DNA of 64,000 nucleotides. It comes from Botryosphaeria dothidea (taxonomy: Eukaryota > Ascomycota > Dothideomycetes > Botryosphaeriales > Botryosphaeriaceae). Positions 43,149 to 55,800 of this stretch are shown here, one piece after another (within the stretch, counting starts at the first letter, position 1; each line of letters begins with the position of its first letter). The translations under genes were made by a program, and so were the position numbers. Location: assembly GCA_011503125.2 (NCBI GenBank), contig WWBZ02000009.1, forward strand, positions 372,001 to 436,000. Direction: 5' to 3'. The notes under the pieces are model-generated. The model searched no databases. It was given only the letters and a program-made list of their open reading frames with translations, and was not told the origin of the DNA.

Positions 43149-46100
43149 ACAGTACAATAGCAGCTCGTGGGCCCGGTGGGGCGTTATACGAGCAAAAGAA
43201 ACCATGAAAAAGTGAGGCGGTCGCTGTAAGTGAACGGGCGGGCAGGAAATAGTCAGTTGCCTAGTAGCTAAGCAGAAAGAGGCGTCGGATAGGCAGGACG
43301 CCATGTGCATCAGCCTCAGAAAAGACACTATTGCACGGCAGTCACAGTCCCGGTTTTCTTTGATGCCTCTCGTCGTCCGCAGTCCGCGCAAAAGTGGCTG
43401 GACCTTCGACTACAAAGGGCAGAGAGAGGGGGGTGTGAGAGAAGGTTCCCACCTGCGTGCGTTCTGCATTTGATTTTCCAAGGTCACATTCGCCGCACTG
43501 GGCTCTAAGTGGCAATGGAGGATCGCATGTAGTCATGCATGACGACTCAACTCGCATATGCCACCATTCCCTTCTCGAGCACTTCATAGAAAACAGAGAT
43601 CATAGTCCATGCAATGTCCTGCTCATCCATGCCACGGGTCGCGCGGCTGCCGCCGCAAAAAGCAAATCTCACCCACTTTTCAAGGCATGGAATATGCAAG
43701 GACACGCATCTACGCGCATTTTGCGCCAGCTGCTAGTTTCTGCCTTTTTGGGTTTATTTTTTCGGCGCTGCTTAGGGATTTGCTGCAGGGCTTACATGCA
43801 GAGTGTGGCTCCAGTCGTCAGTCGACCGTCCGTCGTTTCGGACATCGCTCTAGGCAGCCGCGCCGTAAGAGAGCGGGACTGCGAGCGATACGTAAAGCTG
43901 GTTGGCTTGCGTGCTGCATTTGCACCGCCTCCACCCGCTGTTTTAGACTTCCCTGCTTACCATTGTTTCTGCACGTTTCGGCCTGCGGCCACCAGTGGAG
44001 AGGCAGAGAGGGGCAGCTCCGGTGGAGGGGAGGGAGGGGGTGGCGGGAAAACCATTCATCGCTGCCCCTCCATGCTCCTCCCCTACACTATCTGCCCGCC
44101 CGTCTTTTCTAAGCACGAGGGCTCGAATACCAAAAGCATCGACGAGGCGCCTCGCGAAAATTACTACGTAGTAAGCACGACTGTGGTTTTTTGTTCTTAG
44201 AGAGATCAACGGATCCGGATATAAGTACTGCACCTCCTACCCGGCCGACTAAAGGATTTGGTGCCGCGCGCGCCGCGCCGTGGCTTGACTGTTGGGTGAG
44301 CTCTAGAAGTAGTTTTTGCGCACGTGCGTTTGCCTTTGGGACTATCACCCCGCCATAAAGCACCGCGTGTGCTTATTCCCCTTTCCTTTTTCGGTTGCGG
44401 AGTGTTTTTTTTTTGATGTACCTATGGCGGGGGTGGCCGTTGAGTGGCGATGACTGTGGACTATGCGCAGTACAAGTAAACACCCCCACGCGTTTATCTC
44501 CCTCTGATTTATGCATGACTGGGGAGGCGAAAAGAGCGCCGGCGTGTGTACAGGGGGTACGTGCTGCGCTGTAAGTGGATCTGCTTTGGGGGGCATTGTT
44601 TTTTTCTTTACCGCTCATGTCTCTGAAGATAATGGTGTGCGTCTCGTCAATCCTGCTACTTTACCTTGATTCCCGTTACAGAGAGCCGTTGTCTGCCCAA
44701 GGACGGCACGCCTAAAAGATGTACGAAAGCGCAGCATGACGCAGGAAGAAGGGCAGGCAAAGCACGCGCAGAATCGAAGATCATGCACGGGTCGGTGTTG
44801 CTGGCTAGGGGTAGGGGTAGGGGCTCTTCGAATGGTGTGATGGACGGCAGGCCGGGTGGGTGGATGAGGGCGTACCCGCTGCAAGCCACGTCAAGCCACA
44901 TCCAGCCTTCTCTCCCTCTTCCCCTCCTCGTCTAGGAAGCCGACGCGAGTGGCTTGACGACGATGGCGGGCATGAGAGGGAAAAAACGATATTATCTCCT
45001 CTTCCAACAGGATCTTGGAAAAACAATAAATTCCCCGAGCCTCTCGGGTTCCTATCCGAAGGGATGATCTGCGAAAACGAGGAAAGGAAGAGAAAAAACC
45101 AGAAAGCTGACTGCCACTGCGTCGGGTCCGTGTGCTGGATGCACGTATGTATGTAGGTATGTGCTGTACGTACTTACACGTCTTCCTTTAGTCGTTCTGG
45201 ACTGTCCCCTCTTCCTTCTCGAACGGCGGGCCCGAAGAGCGATGAGCGCGCGCGCGGCGCGCGCGGCAGGACGGGAAATACAATAGGTTGCAGCGGGTGC
45301 TTCGGCCCACTCGCACGCATGCAATTGCAATTGGCCACGCCTCCTGCTTGCGGTGTAGGGGTTGATGGGAGAGAAAGCAGAGACGGTGCGACGGGCATCG
45401 CCGGCATAGAGACACCGGCTTGCTAGTGTTGAAACTTTTTTCCTGTTCCCCAGCTAGACCGCGGCTGGATTACAGGTTAGCGTCAAGGTGAAGAAGAGGT
45501 GTGCAAGTGGCCGCGCAGGTGCGCGGGTACCGTGCGTTGGTGTCTTCTAGGAAGCGAACCGGTGAGTGAGTGGAGTTGGAGCTGAAGAAAAATTGTGGCC
45601 GTGATGTCGATGGATCGAGGGCCTGCGCACCGGTGCGGTGTTCCTATTCCTGAGGTAGCCTGGTGCGGCCGGGGGAGCGGGTATTGCGTGCGAAGTCACG
45701 CATTAGCCCTTGGCGTCATTTTTTATTTTTTTTCCCGAGCTAGCACTTCACCCATCAGGTGGCCTCTGCTCTCCCACTACCACCAACGTCCTTAGGGGCA
45801 ATGAACTCTCCAACAAAATGGGCCTAACAAGATGCGAATCCGATGCGATGCATGATCTGGACCAGAGGAGGCTTGTGCGTTGTTTTTGCTTTTCTTTTCT
45901 CATCCTCCGCGGACACAGATTTCACTTTCGTTACCCGACGCGCTCGCTGGGACCGTCACAGCGCACCTGCAGAAGAGGTGGCCCACGAAGCGACCGGTCT
46001 GTGATGAGCGCTGGGCGTGTGACTATTAGATGATACGATTCGGGCTGCATGCCGACTCGCGTACCTCTTAGTAAGATGTCCCGCGGCTACAACTGAGTCG

Positions 46101-49100
46101 TGAGCCGAGGCGGCCGGATCTGCACGTGTGCTTCCGCGAGACAAAAGGGTTTTTTGAGTTTGCCTTCCGTCCGTGGAATTGATAGGAGTTTCAAAAGAAG
46201 CAGCAAACGCCCGGTGTTTTGGTGGACGGAGATGGCGAGCGTGACGGAGCTCATGGTGCAGGAAACGATAGCGTCATAAGTCAAGGAAACACCAAACACC
46301 AACGGTTGCGCCAGAGTCGGTTTGCTTTCGAACAGGCTGGCCATGAGACGTTTGCCACAGATGCCATTCTTCATGGCCTCGCCACGCTTGCGGCGCAAGA
46401 GCTGGATGCAACGGCGGTTTCCTTTTCACACTTCGTTTATGGTTTTACCAGTCAGTTCTCATCCCCACGACTCGCCGAATCTCATTCCCGAGTCAAGACG
46501 ACAATGTGTAGGCGTGGCACCGCAAACACGCGGCTTCGGAGCGGCTGCAGCCGCCTTGAGCAGCGTGAACGGCGGCCGTCTAGGTAAATACTACGCGCGC
46601 ACGACATGGCGTCAAAAAGGTCACCGAGCCGATCTCCATGCTCTGCGATTCAGTTTCAGCTGCGGCATTGCGCGACGCGAGACACGGGTCCGCGTGCGAC
46701 TCGTTGCGAAACGCATGGGCGCAGAAAACGAGCGGGCCTGGGGTCAATGATTCGGGGTCGGCAATTGTGTATGGCTGAGAGGGTTGTGCGCTCCAGTGGC
46801 TCATCGTTGTGCCGGGCCAGACAGGCCGTGGGCCGTGATGGACGAAAGGGGGGTGGGAGATACGGATGGGTAATAAGTGGAAACACGGCTTGCTGCAGGG
46901 CGCACGCAGCCAGAAAAAAGAAAGAAAATTCGCCGGAAGCGAGGTTCCCAGCCCAGCAAGAAATCGGCAGGGATGCGCGGCAGGGATGGTAGAATTGCGA
47001 TCAAGGTGTCGTCATTTGGTGGGTGATTACTCGTAGAAGAGAGTGTCGACAACGTGGTGATGGACGCTCCTTATTTCGCTTGCGGCCAGCCGGCCGGGGA
47101 TGCAAGGCGGCAGCATGGCGGGTGCGTCTGTGAGTTTAAGCAGGGGCATGAGAATCGTTCGCGAAGACTTCGCGAAGGCGGCATGGAAGAGGCCACTGGG
47201 AGGGGGGCGCGGCAGAGAAAGCTCGCCGTCTCGCACATGGACGCTGTGTCTCACAGCAATGGCCAGCAGCTAAAGGCCCTGCGCGACGGGGATGACGGCG
47301 ACGGCGCATAGCACTGTTGTGGAAAGTTGAAAGCCAGGACCTGTTTGAGCGAAGACGTGCGCGCGCGCAACTCAATAATATTGGACGGCGGACATGGAAC
47401 AGGGTAGTTGGGCAGCGGTTGCTCCTGCTGCGGCAGCCGCTCCGTAAGGTTTTGGCGGGCGACAAGGGCGTGCGAGCCGGAGCGTCTGTGCAGGAAGGGG
47501 TTTGCTGCAGATCGGGATGACTTGCACGAGGCTGTCAGACACAGCGTGTAACCCGCGATGGACCGGGCAAAGCAAAAAAGGGCGTTGACCATGCCGGGCA
47601 CGTTTTTGACAAGATGGGGAATGCTGGCGCGAATGAGTCGTTGCGTAAGGGTCGCGGACGTTCAATAGTGCGGACGCGCTGGCGGCCGTTGGCGTGGAGC
47701 TAGCTGCGAAGCCGCTGTCAGGAAGTATTGGTTCCTGCCTAAATATTGCAACACCGTACCACGAGGCGCAAGCTCCCGCCGAAGCAAAAAGTTGGATGTA
47801 ACAGGGCTGCCATGTGGCCGCTCCGCTCCGAGGGCGCGTGTGCTCGTTGCACCAGAACAGCAGTCCGGCCGTTTCTCTAGCCCGCTTTCTGGTAGGGCTG
47901 CCGCTCCGTCCTGACGCAAGCCCGCCATCACAATCAAACGGCAGCTCAGCGCGTGGTGATGCGCATCAATTTCGGAACTTGCCACGCTCCAGCGGATCGG
48001 CAAATGCTCTGGTCAGCCGTCCAGCGGGACCAGCGGCGGTCAGGCGCGCGCGCAGTGGAGTGAGAGCGGTGTTCTCGAACGCGGTGCCTGAGACGATCTG
48101 GCGCTGGGCGAGGCGGCGGCGGTGGGCGCCATGGAGCGGGAGGTACAGCAGGCGATCCACCCTGGGCTTCTTCGCATGGCAGCTCGTGGGCTCGTGGGCC
48201 CCCTCGCGCCAATGATGGGGAAATCAAAGGGCTTCAGGCATGTTCCCTGGGCGCGTGGCGCCGTCGACGTTAGTCCGCTGGATCCTTCCGCCGGCCCGCG
48301 GTCACGGCGCTGGTGTTTGATCAGCCCACGGGCAGCAGGCGAGGTTCGTGTGCGCGGAGCGAGGCGTGCAAGCGGCGGCCATGCCTCGGAAGTTTCATGC
48401 GACCGGAGGGTGGGACGTGGAGAGGATGACGAAAAGTTCGGGGCCAGGATGACGGGCAGGCAGAGTCGCACCGGCAGCGCACTGCTGGAGGCCTGGAGAG
48501 CTCGAGTGGGCGGAGGGCGGAGAGCGGCTTTCCCTTGTTGGGTGGGCTGGATGTGGGTGTGCTGCTGGGATCCGGCGAGGGGGTTCGGTCGGCTGCTAGC
48601 TGTTTAGCTCGCCTCTGGCCCATGGCACCGGGCGCACGCCCATTCCGAGGCGGCGTCGCGTGCGCGCGCCGCAGGGCAGGAGCAGAGCGGCACCAGCACC
48701 AGCACTCGCCCAAGAGGGACTGCAACAGCAGCAAGAGCTAGTGCGCATCGTCGGGAACAACAGAATCCGTCCGTAGCTTGGGCGCGACTATTCACAGAAG
48801 CTGAAGATTTGCGTTCGGATGAATGCTTGCTGCTGCTCCAACCGCCTGCCCGCCCGCCCGCAAGTGTGATGGCAGAATTACCGTGCTGTTGCAGCACCAT
48901 TGACACTCTCGGACATGCACCTAGCACCCAGCTGCCACTGCTGCTGCGGTTGGCACGACGTGCGTCTGCGCCGTGGCAGCGCCGGGCCGGAGTCCCAAAA
49001 CGGCGTGCTGCAGCAGGCCTCGCAGGCGCAGTGACTCGCAGCACTCGCGCTTTGGAGAAACGGTGTGGTGCGGTGGACGAGGGCGCATCAGCCACAGCAA

Positions 49101-49886
49101 CGTGGGCGTCAAAATTGGCCAGGGGCTGGGGCGCGGGCGTTGGCAGGGAGCGCCCTGCTGGTGGGCGACCAACAGGAGGCGGCGGACAGGCTGTGCAGTG
49201 GCTTGCAGCGCAGACTTCTGCTCGCAGAGATCAGAGCCGTCGGCCAGCCCAATCAGAAAAAAGCCTCGAGCGCGCGCACCTATTCGCACGCTGGGCGGGC
49301 TGCACGCACCGCAGCGCTGGGAACGCAGTTGCAGGCTGCGCGTAGCACATGACCATCCGCGCAATGCAGCAGGGATGGCGGGGACAGCCCAATGGCCTGC
49401 GGCGATGCTAAATGCAACGACAGCGTTCGACAAGTCCTCGCCCAACACGTCGCGCAGCTCGCGGGCCAAGTCCGCCAGTCGCCATGCGCATCATTCGGAG
49501 CGATCAGCACGCACGTCCGCCCCCACGGGACTACCTGCTGCGCTGGCCGTCCATCAGACAACAATGTCCGCCCGGCTAATTTGCATGGCACCAGACCGAC
49601 GATCGCCTTTGCGCCATCGAGGGGATATTGCCAGCCCTCCTGATATAAAAAGTTGCGCCTCTTCACCGCTCGCGCGGCGGTCCGAGAGCGCCCGAGTAAT
49701 GGGCCCTGTCTGATCCCAGTGGATAGTGCAACGGCTGCGACCGCCGCCAGCTCCTGATGCCCGACTGCCATGCCGTCATTCGCGAATCGCGCCATATAGA
49801 TCTGACAATTTCTCTGACACGCGCGGCCAGCTGCACGCGATGCGCGCCGGGCCTCGGCGGGGGCGTGCCTGGTGGGTGTGCGCGAG
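43149..49886. other. Long GC-rich gene-free block
   Basis: About 6.7 kb with no recognisable gene. Large frames on both strands overlap each other and translate to Arg/Ala/Pro/Cys-rich sequence, the usual chance pattern in GC-rich DNA. Local oddities are a GGGGTA-type G-run near 44810 and alternating GC runs at 45246-45265. Confidence 0.55.
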
Positions 49887-49984
49887 GGGCTGAGGGCTGA
49901 GGGCTGAGGGCTGAGGGCTGAGGGCTGAGGGCTGAGGGCTGAGGGCTGAGGGCTGAGGGTGGAGGGCGGAGGGCGGAGGGCTGA
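49887..49984 (+). repeat. Tandem 7-bp repeat array, unit GGGCTGA
   Basis: Ten perfect head-to-tail copies of GGGCTGA fill 49887-49956. They are followed by three variant copies (GGGTGGA, GGGCGGA, GGGCGGA) and one more perfect copy ending at 49984. One strand is G-rich with a GGG every seven bases, so a G-quadruplex is possible. On the minus strand all three frames stay open through it (Ser-Ala-Leu-Ser-Pro-Gln type repeats), which explains some long but meaningless frames here. Confidence 0.95.
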
Positions 49985-51166
49985 GGGCGCCGGGTGGTGC
50001 TCTCTCGAGCGCGGCTCTCTGCAACGCAAGACATGCTGTGCTGGCGGTGTCGGCATGCCGGGGCGCTGGTTCTGGCCGGGAGTGTTATCGCAGGCAGAGC
50101 GGGAGGAGGGCTAGCGCAAGTGATGAGATTAGCGTCGACGGCGTGTCTGTGTAGACATAACGGCATGCATCCAAACGCAAGTGCAGCGGATGCATGCTCC
50201 AGCTCGCTATAGCAGCCGCAACTCGGGCTGCCTTGTTTACGGAGCGATGGACTCGGCGCTAACCGTCGGGCCCCTGTCGGGACGGGTGAGGTTGGGCGGG
50301 GTGGCAGCGAAACACCAGCACGGGCACCGAGACGGCCGAGGGCATCAGGCCCAGCGTTCCGAGCGGAAGGTAGCTTTTTGGCGCACGCCCTTTGACCGGC
50401 CAAGGGGGCCCCGGGCGGCGGAGGGCCGCTGATCGATGCCGTGTGGGAGCAGCGCAGATTTGCATGGCGCCTCTGCCGCGCCCAGCGGTGCTGCTGAGTC
50501 GGCGGCAGTTGGTGCTTGACAGCCGGGGCGGCCACGACAGCTGCTGCGACAGTCGCACCATGCAGCCCACGGCCATGCCTCTGCCAGGGAACGGCTCCCA
50601 CCCTCCCGCGCACGCCCGCCAATCCTCCATTATCGACAAGGTAAGCATCGTGTACCTTGGGGCCTTTCCCGACCCGGCGTAGCCCAGCCCGCAGGGATGA
50701 GCTTGAGCATCGCCCACTGGTTGGTGTGATTCAATTTCAGCACCAACTCACCGCAACTCGTTATATCTCTGAACCACCGCCCAGTCACGAGCGGCTGCCC
50801 GCCCCTCTGCCCTCTGCTCCCGCTCGCACTCCATCCTGCCACAAGCTGTCTTCTGCCTGCCCTGCCATGCCCACGCCCTGACACCCTCCTCCTCCACAAC
50901 CACCACCACCACTTCCCTCACCTGCCTGCTCCCTGTGCGAGGCCCTGCCCTCCCGCGCCGTCACCCTGGCTGCCCCAGATCTCGCCGTTCACTACGCCCA
51001 CCACACTCCTTACCGGCGCCCATTTGCCCAGAGCCCGCCGGCCTCGCAGCTCGATCTCAGGTTGCGCCTCCAGGATCCTGTCGACCTCCGCCAGCTGGAA
51101 GACCGGGGAAGGGACGCCTCATGGGCGGGATATCGAGGCGCACGACAAGCAGACGACAAGGACCTG
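49985..51166. other. GC-rich promoter and leader region of the bZIP gene
   Basis: No independent gene was recognised. A strong splice donor, GACAAG-GTAAGC at 50641, follows a short open frame, and acceptor-like CAG triplets occur further on (for example 51071-51073), so this stretch probably contains a 5' leader intron, or an upstream coding exon, of the bZIP gene. Confidence 0.4.
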
Positions 51167-52843
51167 ATGTCACAGCAGCATGGCAGCGGGTCAGGTCCTT
51201 CGTCCACGTTCCTCCACGAGCTCTCCAGCCGGCCCTCCACCGCGCGCTCCCACACCACCCCAGCCGGCCCGCCCTCCGCAATGCAGAGCTTGTCTGGTGG
51301 CGCCAGGTATGAGCCGTCGCAGAGCCGCGGCCCTGCCCTGCCGCCAATTCACCCGCCCACCTCTGAGCCCACCCCGCCGCGCTCTGAGGGCCGCACCCCG
51401 CGCACCTTGGGCGTCCATTCCATTCTGAACCCGCCCGGCGAGAGCGCTTCCGCCGAGGCCAAGGGCCAGCGCCGCACTGCCTCGCAGATGGAGTCGCCGT
51501 CGCCCATCGACCGCCTCTCGGGACCCTCCCCTCACTTTGGCCAGCCCGCATACGACGACCCCAGACGCCAGCAGGCCCTGGCCTCTGCAACCGGCAGCCA
51601 GCGTCGCATTCTGAGCCCTCGCTCGCCCATTTACCGCTCACAAAGCATGGGGATGATCAGACCTCCGACGGGCACCATCAATGCCCAGGAGACTCCGTTC
51701 CTCTCCCCCAGTTCCCAAGATTACAGACACGAGCCAGGATCAGCCCCCAATCCCCCGCTGCCTACTCCACCGGCAGCCCAGCGATCGAGCTACAACTTTC
51801 CTCCGCCTCCGCCGTCCATCCCAACGCCTCCAATCCAGCAGAGCCACTCTCGACGCACTAGCGGCGGTGTTTCTCAGCCTCCTCAGCCGCAGTCAGCCAG
51901 CGCAAGCCCGCGCGGCATGTACTCGTACGGGCCCGCTGGGCAGCACTCGCCAGCCGGCTCTCTCAGAGAAATTGGTCGCCCATCGCCTGTACCTTTTCAA
52001 CCCGCGCCCTCCAGCGCGCCCGCACCTCCGCAGTTCTCGTCGCAAGAGCCCGACCGCTCTTATGGAATTCCCGTTGCCTCGACTGGTCAGAGCAATTATC
52101 AGCTTCTCACACTCGAGACAAACCAAGGTCATGTACAGATTCCAGTGGACGTGCAGGCTGCGTCGAAAATGGCTGATGAGAAGCGAAAGCGCAACGCCGG
52201 AGCCTCGGCACGATTCCGGGCAAGGAGAAAGGAGAAGGAAAGAGAAGCCTCGTCGACAATTGCTCGCCTCGAACAACAAGTCCGCGAAGCCAACGAGGAC
52301 ATCGAATACTACAAGCGAGAGCGCGACTACTTCGCTCAGCTCGTCTACCAGGCCCCTGGAGGCGACCGACACTTCCCCCGCCCACCGTCCCCACGGTCGC
52401 GTAGGTTATCCATGCAAGCTCAGGGCAGTACGGGAGCTTCGTCTGGGCAGGGTAGCGCATCAGCCAGCAGCACTCCTGGTGTTGGCTTTGCAAGCTACCC
52501 CGATCAGCGAAGCGAACAAAGGCCCTCCGAATCGGATCGGAATGTCCGCAGACGTACGAGCTCCTACCTTCCGCCCCCGGGCGCAACGCCTGGTCAACAA
52601 GCCCAGCCTCAAGTTGTGTATCCACCATCCTCGTATCCGCCTCTGGCTGCTGCATCGCCCGCACCGGGGTCTCGTACGCCTTCAGGCTCGATGCAACACG
52701 GCCCACCCCAGCAGCCCCAGCAACAGGCGCCTCCACAGCCAGGTTATCCGACTCCGTACGCACCTGAGCGGAACGACAGGAGCTGGCCTCCTCAGCCGCC
52801 TGCTGGGCGCGGTCCACCTCTACCGCCTCCAGGACAGCACTAA
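51167..52843 (+). CDS. bZIP transcription factor
   Basis: A nuclear DNA-binding regulator; targets unknown. From ATG 51167 (MSQQHGSG) the frame runs 558 aa without introns. Residues 1-330 are disordered and rich in Pro, Ser and Gln (PPPPPSIPTPPIQQ). Next comes a short conserved lead-in, LLTLETNQGHVQIPVDVQAA. The basic region KRKRNAGASARFRARRKEK (about residues 339-357) has the invariant N-x(7)-R spacing of bZIP proteins, as NAGASARFR. It is followed by a leucine-zipper-like helix (IARLEQQVREANEDIEYYKR). The tail is Pro/Gln-rich. The basic region is closest in style to Cys3/MetR-GCN4-like fungal bZIPs, but I do not assign an orthologue. The start is uncertain: the frame is open upstream, and an exon ending SSIIDK at 50640 could splice in phase to 51074 (DPVDLRQLEDRGRD), adding residues. 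Confidence 0.88.
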   Translation: MSQQHGSGSGPSSTFLHELSSRPSTARSHTTPAGPPSAMQSLSGGARYEPSQSRGPALPPIHPPTSEPTPPRSEGRTPRTLGVHSILNPPGESASAEAKGQRRTASQMESPSPIDRLSGPSPHFGQPAYDDPRRQQALASATGSQRRILSPRSPIYRSQSMGMIRPPTGTINAQETPFLSPSSQDYRHEPGSAPNPPLPTPPAAQRSSYNFPPPPPSIPTPPIQQSHSRRTSGGVSQPPQPQSASASPRGMYSYGPAGQHSPAGSLREIGRPSPVPFQPAPSSAPAPPQFSSQEPDRSYGIPVASTGQSNYQLLTLETNQGHVQIPVDVQAASKMADEKRKRNAGASARFRARRKEKEREASSTIARLEQQVREANEDIEYYKRERDYFAQLVYQAPGGDRHFPRPPSPRSRRLSMQAQGSTGASSGQGSASASSTPGVGFASYPDQRSEQRPSESDRNVRRRTSSYLPPPGATPGQQAQPQVVYPPSSYPPLAAASPAPGSRTPSGSMQHGPPQQPQQQAPPQPGYPTPYAPERNDRSWPPQPPAGRGPPLPPPGQH

Positions 52844-55800
52844 TTCGCCTAATCATGGATACACAATCGTACATACGGTACATATCATCCATCCTACATA
52901 AGAGGTCATTCGAGTATGGAATTCGTGGGCATATGACGATAAATGACGGCCGTGGAAATGGAATGCTTTGTGGAGAAGGATGGGCTGCTTTTCGGAGAGC
53001 CATTATAGCTCTTCAGCGGAGCGATGGTGTGGTGTGCGGGCGACGATGCAGAACGGGCGTTTGAGCTCGATCAATTCGTCGATTCTGGTGGAACTGTCTT
53101 TTGGCCCTGGAGTTCTCATCCTATTTCTCCCGCTACCTCACAGCCCTTGCGCAGAGGTCGAATGCGGTCTATGTGCTCTGATTCGCAGCCGCTGCTACAA
53201 AGATTATGGCAGTTGTTTGATGATACGGCTCTGGAAAAGATCGGTCTCACGTTTTCCTTGCCACGTTTGTCTGCTTTTCATGCTGTCTACTTTTAGTTCG
53301 TTTCTTTTGATACCCTACTTCTACTACCCCTGGATTCTCGGGTGGTCATCTGAGACTATTTATGTCACAATCTTCATCTTGTCGCGAAATTATGCAACAA
53401 AGACAGAAGTTTAGCACCTTCGTTTCGTCGCATTCCTTCACTGCACTATACCCAAAGTCAGCCGGTTGGTTTTTTCTTTTCATTTGCGGCTGGTTGTTTC
53501 TCATTATCCATGGCCTCCAGCAGTTCTCCATGTCCTCGAACAGAGGGTTCACATTTAGAAAGCATTGATCTCACGGTCATTGGGCGAAACCCTGTCATTG
53601 TCCACGCAGCAAGCGCGGAACCGCTGCAATCAGAACCTCGACGAAACTTTGTACTTGTATCTAAGCACGGTTTAGCTAGTTGGACGTTGTGCAGGCCCAA
53701 TAACACTGTAAAAATATCTTCCAGTAAACAAGATCGCTCATTCGAATTGATGAGGTGCTATTCCTCTTGTGACCATCTTCTTCAGCCCTCGCCCGGGTAA
53801 TCCTTGACTTTAGGTGCTGTCTCCGCGCGGACACGCAGCAAAGCTTTGATCACTGAACAGCATGCCACCGACGCCCAATGCAGCCTTCAGAGTAGTGCGA
53901 TTCCGTGTACTCTGTGTCCCGTCGATTGGTCGAACTGCGCTGGTAATCGCGCGCACGGATCCAACAACAACCATAAACCGTGTCATCTTATTCGAACGCG
54001 GTTTGGGGTACGGAGCCCGTCAACTCTAAGAACACTCCTTCACTAATCCGTCCTGTACTCCCGGCAGACGCGTGGCTATTTTCCCCATTAGAGCTCGAAG
54101 TTTCGGATGCTACCATGATTGAAACAATCAGACAGCAACAATAGTAACTTGCAGGTGCGAAAAAACTTGGCCAACGAAAGCAAGGCCAGAACTGAATGCC
54201 CAAGATCAGCGGTGTCTTACTTTGCCTCGCCGATGTCCGGCCTTCCCCCTTGTGTTTCTACATGCTGGTTGTTGTCCAGCTGATACTTTCACCGAAACAT
54301 CGTCCATGTGATTGGAGGAGGAAGCATTCCGGATTATGAAAGGATCTAGGAGACCGTGCACTGTGGAGGCAGCCAACTTCCAGGATTAGATGTATCGCCA
54401 TATAGACTAACGTTTAGTCTTCTCTATCGAGCAGGCTACCAAGGCTTCAACACATAAGGAAATTGCTGGTTTCGACCGACTTCACTGATGCAATGCTCAG
54501 CATTACCCCATCGAGCTCAGCCTCGCTTCTTTTCCCAGCATGGTCACTGCGCTCCTGTGCTAGTGGCGGTCAACACCGGAGGCACTTGTTTCCCCAGTAT
54601 CCAATTTGGTGTACCAAGTCCTCGCTTTGCCTTCCACTTCCCCGGATCCACACATGCGGTGCTATTATTCTCCCTTCGGACCTCCCTGAAGGATCAAAAA
54701 CCTTCCCTGTTCACCTGGAAATTAGTCAGGCACCGAGAGAGGGTGGCAGCGCCCGAAGCGGAACACGGGCTTCCGCCTTTACCCTTATCTTGAGTTTGAC
54801 GTAAGCGTTCCCGGTAGCCTAGAAGTATAGAAACGGCGGGCGTTATTGTGACTAACGGTAGCCACCGGAACTACCGCCCAGAAAACTCACTCGTCAGCCT
54901 CATGTTACTAAGTAAAGGACCGAAGACGAAAATCTTCAGTTCAACATAGATACATCACCTGTCTCCTGCAGGACTCGCATTCCGCCTGCCTCCTCGAAAG
55001 CGGAAGGTGACGATCTCTTGAATGAATGGGGTTGACGCGAGCGGCCAACCTGTATCCGCTAGCTAAAGCTCCTAGGAAACTCTCCGTCAGCCACGACACT
55101 CCGAAAACCGCAGCTTCGGAACCGGGGTGCCCCTACTTGCATCTCGTGGTTCTCGTTGGGAAGTGTTTCCTGCTGATCCGCGCCTGATGTTGATCCACGG
55201 AACACCTGCGCGCGCTAAAGTTTCAGGGGGGGTGAGAAGTTGGCGAGCGCTTGGGTGTTGGGACAGCCCATCTAGGCGCTGGCTTGGCTGATCGTCGACG
55301 ATGGAATGGAGTGAGATTCTTTGCCGGTGGGGGTGATGAAAGGAAGAGACATGATGCCGATCTAGTCGTATTCATCGTAAATGCTTGCGCACGTCTTACA
55401 CGTTGGTCTCCACGAAGATGTTCTGATGAACCGTGAGAAACATGCCATCTGAAGCAGGATCATCAGAAGTGCATATGCACGTGGTTGATCGCATGCAGAG
55501 GATCTCAAATCAATGTCTTGCTCCGACAGCAACATGAGCAGCATCCACCACTGTCATACGTCTGCTTTGTGATCGATGGAGCAGCAGAGTTTTCGCCTGC
55601 ATTATCGCCTCGTTGCCTGTTATGCCCTGCAACCGCAGCGGTCCCTTCACCTCCACCTCAACACCTGCGCATGACTCAAGTCGTTTACCCGTTCTTGCCT
55701 ATACTCCCTCTTCCTCTTCGGATCCTTCTCTTCCGGGCAAGCAAGATGACCTAGGCCAGCAGAAAGCCTCCGAAGTGATCATCGAAACTTTAACGCCCTT

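Noticed and set aside
49887..49984. CRISPR-like or telomeric repeat
   Set aside because: The units are seven bases with no spacers, and GGGCTGA is not the fungal telomere unit TTAGGG; it is a simple tandem repeat.
49280..50622. Minus-strand frames of 258 and 319 codons with Ser-Ala-Leu-Ser-Pro-Gln repeats
   Set aside because: The repeats are a translation of the GGGCTGA array, which is open in all frames; the flanking parts look like chance GC-rich reading.
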